A stretch of 64,000 bases of DNA from Plantago elongata. Its lineage: Eukaryota; Streptophyta; Magnoliopsida; Lamiales; Plantaginaceae. This document shows positions 58,707 to 64,000 of the stretch, in pieces (position 1 is the first letter of the stretch; the number at the start of each line of letters is the position of its first letter). The stretch spans positions 1-64,000 of the forward strand of contig JAYMSP010000058.1 in the NCBI GenBank assembly GCA_036897095.1, written 5' to 3'. Under the pieces are notes generated by a model that saw only the letters and a program-made list of their open reading frames with translations, did no database searches and was not told the origin of the DNA. The position numbers were made by a program, and so were the translations under genes.

Positions 58707-61700
58707 TGTGTTCATGGAACCCATCTTTGATAACTTGCGCAACTTCTAGTGCGAACATGAGTTCATGAGGTGTGCAACGTTTGTTATGCCTTTGTAGCTC
58801 TCTGTTTATGCATATAAGATCTACTTTTCATATATGGATTTTTTTTCTTCTGTTCTTGGTCATCAGGAACTGCACATTATAGTTTGAATTTCAAATTCAG
58901 TGTATGCTATTCACAAGCAACTGCCGCTTGTTATTTCTGTTGCCACTTGATTTCTATATTGACTCATGGTTAATATTGGCCATGTTTCCCATACCGCCAT
59001 TTCAATTGCTATGTTGTTGCTCGATGATTGTTGCATTTATTTTGTATAGACTATCCTCACAGAGTAGATTATTTATGGTATAATGGTATACCTCAGATAT
59101 TTGTAAATATGTAAATATGGTTTTGATATGTATATATACTTTGAAGAATGCTATTGATCTGTGACTGGGAATCTAAAAATACTCATGATAGTTCACTACT
59201 AGATAAATTTTCTCCTTGATGAGATTACTTTCCTTTTGTGTAGTCAATCCATTAGTGTATAGGTGGAGATTATAATTTGTTCATTTTGAATACAGTTTGG
59301 GAATCTAAATTTACTCATAATTTTGTAGTGCCCGGCTTCTTCTTTAACTCTGATCAACGATATCCATATTCTTAATTTTTGAGATATTCCTACTTCTCAG
59401 TTGCCTAGGCACCTTACTCAGATCAGGCCCCTCTGATACTGTTTGAGCCTGTAATGTAGTCACATTATTGTGAGAAAATTCCAAAAGCCAGTTGAATTTG
59501 CTTACGCCGAAGCAACTTAATGATATAATCATCATGATCATACTAATTGCAAGTTAATATATATTTCTCATGTGTTTGTTGTTATTTAACTCACTTACAG
59601 CACATTGTTTTGCTGTTAATGGTTAATATTACTGCTTCCCCTGCTCTTATTTAAATCCTGGATTGTATGTACTATGATACTGCTCTCCAATCTTTTAACT
59701 GGTCAGGCATCTTTATGTGAAATCTTAACAGAAAATGTGCTAGCTTCAGTGATGCATAAAGTGTACATGTAATCCTTATATGATGCCTTGTCAGTGTTAA
59801 CTCATTTTGGAGAACTGGTCAGATGTACTGTTTCAAGGTTACTTTTGCTTATCTGTTAATGCACTCTAAATAATGCATAATATATATGCTGGTTCAGTCA
59901 TAACCAACATTTCTATACCTGAAGTTCTTGACTGTAATATAGTCTGGGAATTCTTTAGTTTCACTACTACACCATAATCTTCATTGAAATTGAAACCATT
60001 TGGATTCTATCTTTGAAAGTTTTGCTTGTTTCCGTACCATGTTCCTAAACAAATTGTTTATGCCATTGCCTCGTTTCTATGTGATCAGTATATGCATCGC
60101 AGGAATTAATTTCTGATGAGTTGATGCAGCAAGTTGTGTTACCTTACTGGCAGGTGCATGAGAAGATGTGATATGTATCAGGCTATCAGCCATATAAACC
60201 CCGGTGCCACTTGCAGAGACAGCAAACTGACATTAAGGAAGCCTTATCACCTCCAGTGAATGTGACTGTAAGACTCTACACTCGAATTTTCTTATTTCAT
60301 AGCTCGATTAGCCCTGCCTGTAACTTTTCGTGTATTTCCTTCGCCCCTGCTCTTTTGCGTTCGTATTTTCAAATAGGGTTAAATTGATTATCATATATTG
60401 TCAACAAATCAAACATTATCACTTTTGTTACATGAACAAAAAGGGATAGCTACCAGGAGAAATGTATATCCATCTGACCAGCTCTTTTTGTCATACTACA
60501 TACTGATCTCAAAACAAAATTTGATCTAGATTTAACATTCTGTTTTGTTTTTCCAACTCAATATTAAAATTTCTGCAAGTTTTAGTTTGGAGTTACATGG
60601 AAATATTTATGGCCTTGATAGATTCAAGGCAACTATCTCAACTGTATACAACAAATGCAAGTGTAGAAGTTGAAGTTTGCATTAAATCTGATACTAAAAT
60701 TTCACAGGGGTCAAAATCATCTAAGGGTCTCTTCTTCCCATGGGGAAATGTGACAATTTAATGAAGCCGCCCATCACTGCCAATCACTTTATTCCTCTAT
60801 TTTTTGCAACTTGTTTCTTCTTTTCCATTTCTTGGATTTGCATGTATAAGAAGCTACAGAAATATTTAAGGTTTCATTAACAACAGGCAGTGTAATTTGT
60901 GTCCTTAAATTCCTGACGCGTTGACTTATTTCAAGACATTGATCATGGAAACATCTAGCCCCAAGAGTTGACTATGTGAAACATTCTGTCAAATCAATAA
61001 AGTCAAACACTTTTAACTGCATGCTTGCAGTTGCAAGAACAGGCTAATATTGTTTTGATCTGTGTAATCTTCAAGACCTAATTTTTTCTTGCAAAGATGT
61101 GAATGAGTTTTATATTTACTGGTTGTAACTCAGGTAGAACTAGAATACGCCTAATGGTAGTTGGTTCAATACTATAAGTTGCAAAAGAGGCTTGAGTTTC
61201 ATTACATTCATCGGAATTGTTTCTGATTACTCTTCTTTTAAGGAGTATATGATGTTCGAGTTGAGCTCTAGTCTCAATAGAAGTTCGGCTCAATAAGAAT
61301 AATGCTTATTTAAATGTATTTTTTGGTAATGAGTTCGAGTTCGACCAGGAAGTGAAGCCAAAACTTTTGTCTACCCGTACTTCAATATGTTTAATTTAAA
61401 CTTAAAAAATAATTATTTTACAATTTAAATTAATAAATGTAAAATATATTACATTTATAGAAAACACTGATTGTTTTTTTACAAGTACTATCAAAGATCA
61501 CAAATTAAGCATTTTAACTATTTTGTACTAAAAAACTATTTATGATTACACAAGAAGTATATAAACATCAGTTATTAAAAATATAATGGATAAAACTACT
61601 CCACATATACTTGTATGAATGTTTCATTAGAAAAGTAAATCGTGTTAACTGTTAAAAATTTAAATTTAAGATAATATGGATAAAAAAATTGAAAACTGAC

Positions 61701-62452
61701 CTCGTGCCGAGCACGGGGTGGTGCTTAAGGTGGCTTTGCCACTGAATTCGACTAAAACTCGAACTAAATGAGTCGAGCTCTAACTAATTATTGTGACTCC
61801 GAACTCTAAAATTTGGCTCATTTTACTAACAAGCAGAGCCGATCACGAGCTCAATTACAGTTCGAGTTGAGTTAAACAACACTCTGTGGTCAGTTGGAGT
61901 CGATTAACAGGTTGATGTAGATTTTGAGCATTTTACACTAGTAATCAAAGTTTATGAACTATGAAGCATGGCCAGATGAATAACAAAAAAATGCACTATC
62001 AGCACAAAATATTGTATGGTCAGTTTTACTGTTGCAATCTATAGTATACTACACCGGAACTATAAACTGGTCAAATGACATGAAAACATGCTGCATATCT
62101 TACCATTCATGTCAAAATGGCTCAGATTACCAGTTCAGTAAATGGAAAATTACACAAACAAAGAGGAAATTCAGAATTTCCCAATATATCCACTTAAACT
62201 ATATCAATGTAAAAAATCATTTAAAAGTAGCAGAGTAATACAGTATAGAAAATAACCAAAAAAGAAAAAAGAACTAGTAAAACTAGCAAAAGGAATCAGT
62301 CATAACTGCATGGTACTAATTACTACAACAAACAGGTGAATTCATTTACTTCTCCTTACTACCACCGCCTTACTCCGCCTATTGCACCCCACTAGCCACC
62401 ACAATATAACCCCCACCTATTTACAAACTTCACATACACTCATTACACAAAA
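58707..62452. other. Nuclease 3' UTR and long spacer
   Basis: 58707-60300 has the T-rich texture of 3' UTR or downstream introns; a splice-like signal near 60153 (ggcag|gtgc) hints at spliced 3' UTR but no coding frame is present. 61240-61900 is rich in gagttcgag-type words of unknown repeat origin. 62330-62452 is the lipase leader. No supported gene. Confidence 0.45.
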
Positions 62453-64000
62453 ATGGCTAACATGAAAATGAACTTTTCTAGGCATTTCCTAGTGCTTTTC
62501 TTGGTGTTTACTGTAGACAATGCAAGAGTTGGATTTAGTCAGGAAGATGCATTGGCTCCTCAAGCTGGTGAAAAGACTGCATTAGTGCCTGCAATGTTCA
62601 TCTTTGGTGACTCTCTCATTGATAATGGGAACAACAACAACTTGGCTTCTTTGGCTAAGGCTAACTACTTCCCTTACGGCATCGACTTCAATGGCGGCCC
62701 GACCGGACGGTTCTCCAATGGCTTCACCATGGTTGATACTATTGGTATGTATAGGCTTGAAAACTTGCGCGCGCCTTTATACTTGTTCTGTGTAGTTTAA
62801 TGATATGTTTTCACATGAACATTCTTTCTTTATGTTTGCCATTTTGGCCCTTCTTACCTTTCAAGAAGTAGCTATCATACTTACTTGACCTTACAGTTGC
62901 TGGATTGGATATGTGCTATTCTTGAAAGCTTCTATTATCTATTTATGTATCTTGTTTCATATCTTTAATTAGGATGAATATCAGTACATGCACGTGATAG
63001 AATGTTTGACATTAGATTAGATTAGAGTACAACTTCACTTTTAGTTAGAAAAGCTTATGATTATTTCTTTTTTGTTTTCCAGCTAATTTACTTGGGCTAC
63101 CATTGATTCCTCCATACACTGAGGCTTCTGGAGATAGCATGAGATATGGAGTTAACTATGCCTCTGCTGCTGCTGGTATTCTTGATGATACAGGCAGAAA
63201 TTTTGTAAGTATTTCTATGTCCAACTTTATTTAACTGATGATCTCTCTGTACCATCAACAAATACAGAACGAATAATATACTATTGCACATTTAACTATT
63301 TGTTCTGTTCATGCTTCCAATATAAACATAAATGTTCTGTTTCACTGTTTCTGATCTAGATTATGATTTTATCCTTTTAAAAAACTTAGTTTTCATATGA
63401 TTATGGAATTTGAAATCAGATAAGTAACTCTCTCTCTGAACCTATTGCAGGTTGGTAGAATTCCATTTAATGAGCAAATCAAGAACTTTGAGCAAACTCT
63501 TGATCAAATCACAGACACTCTTGGTGTAGCAGATGCTGCACAGGCCTTATCCAAGTGCATTTTCTTTGTTGGAATGGGAAGCAATGACTATCTCAACAAC
63601 TACCTTATGCCGAATTACGACACCAAGAATCACTACAATCCACAACAGTTTGCCGATCTCTTGGCTCAGCAATATTCTCAGCAACTCAATGTAAGTTACC
63701 ACTCCAAATATCCTGTCACCAATGTAGAATTTGCAGTGTTACTTAAAGTGGTTGATATTATGTTACAGAGCTTATACAATCTTGGAGCTCGGAAATTTGT
63801 GATTGCTGGAATTGGGCTAATGGGTTGTATTCCGAGCATTCTTGCTCAAAGTAATCAAGGCGTATGCTCTGAGCAAGTTAACAAGCTTGTGGAACCGTTT
63901 AACTACAACACGAAGGCCATGATTAACAATCTCAGTGCAGATCTCCCTGGTTCTAAATTTTCGTTCATTGACGTTCACAATATGTTCGAAGACCTTCTAG
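62453..64000 (+). CDS. GDSL esterase/lipase, secreted (5' part)
   Basis: Four exons seen: 62453-62744, 63083-63204, 63451-63690 and 63769 to the window end, open to the last base. A signal peptide covers about residues 1-29 (FLVLFLVFT). The GDSL block I is FIFGDSLIDNGNNNN with the catalytic Ser at S54. Block II (GRFSNGFTMVD), the YGVNYASAAAGIL segment and block III (VGMGSNDYLNNYL) follow, then LYNLGARKFVIAGIG and GCIPSILAQ. By memory the closest relatives are the At1g71691-type plant lipases. The catalytic Asp-His block V lies beyond the window. Such enzymes hydrolyse wall or cuticle esters and lipids outside the cell; the substrate is not predictable here. Confidence 0.95.

Noticed and set aside
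1-64000. tRNA genes, rRNA and CRISPR arrays
   Set aside because: None recognised by eye; a covariance-model scan would be needed to exclude small RNA genes.

Overview
The window is nuclear DNA from a flowering plant, almost certainly a eudicot. It is AT-rich, genes are spread out and split by GT-AG introns, and the gene families are plant-specific ones: an AGL12-type MADS-box gene, an MES11-type methylesterase, IAN/AIG1 GTPases, HAC-type acetyltransferase, plant T-complex-11 and a plant GDSL lipase. Short Stowaway-like elements, other DNA-element relics and LTR relics fill much of the space between genes and inside introns. I cannot name the species.

Layout. 1-1449 (+): a small DUF1232 (RNF170 C-terminal-like) gene without a RING. 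2982-3467 (+): a small orphan resembling the region before a TFIIS-N/Med26 domain. 5405-11366 (-): an 11-exon T-complex-11 gene whose exons add up to one open 1147-residue frame. 13997-16653 (+): a five-exon methylesterase. 18510-20545 (+): an intact IAN GTPase with one GC-AG intron; its last exon overlaps, antisense, the end of a DUF1985/Ulp1-associated gene or pseudogene (20436-22804, -). 23586-25712 (+): an intronless, shortened HAC-like acetyltransferase that has lost both ZZ fingers and carries an EAR motif. About 4 kb of AT-rich DNA follows. 30122-31484 (+) and 32539-33873 (-) are two broken IAN copies facing each other. 34598-36511 (-): a small membrane protein. 38880-41849 (+): a complete eEF1B-gamma gene. 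42515-46164 (+): a partial eEF1B-gamma copy split by a long-TIR DNA transposon that itself holds a solo LTR and a Stowaway MITE. 49891-55111 (+): the AGL12-like MADS-box gene with three transposon relics in its introns. 56829-58706 (+): a GEN1/SEND1-type nuclease with an intronless coding region and a C-terminal row of SUMO-interaction-like motifs. 62453-64000 (+): a secreted GDSL esterase/lipase cut by the window end.

The genes do not form a pathway; this is ordinary plant gene neighbourhood. The connecting themes are local duplication followed by decay (three IAN copies, two eEF1B-gamma copies) and transposon insertion into exons and introns. The points most worth a second look are the EAR-bearing, ZZ-less HAC protein, the roughly 1 kb inverted-repeat element whose target-site duplication contains an AGL12 splice donor, the nested insertions in the eEF1B-gamma copy, and the SIM-like repeats of the nuclease. 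Exon borders were read by eye from splice consensus, frame continuity and remembered family sequences; no alignment or transcript data were available.
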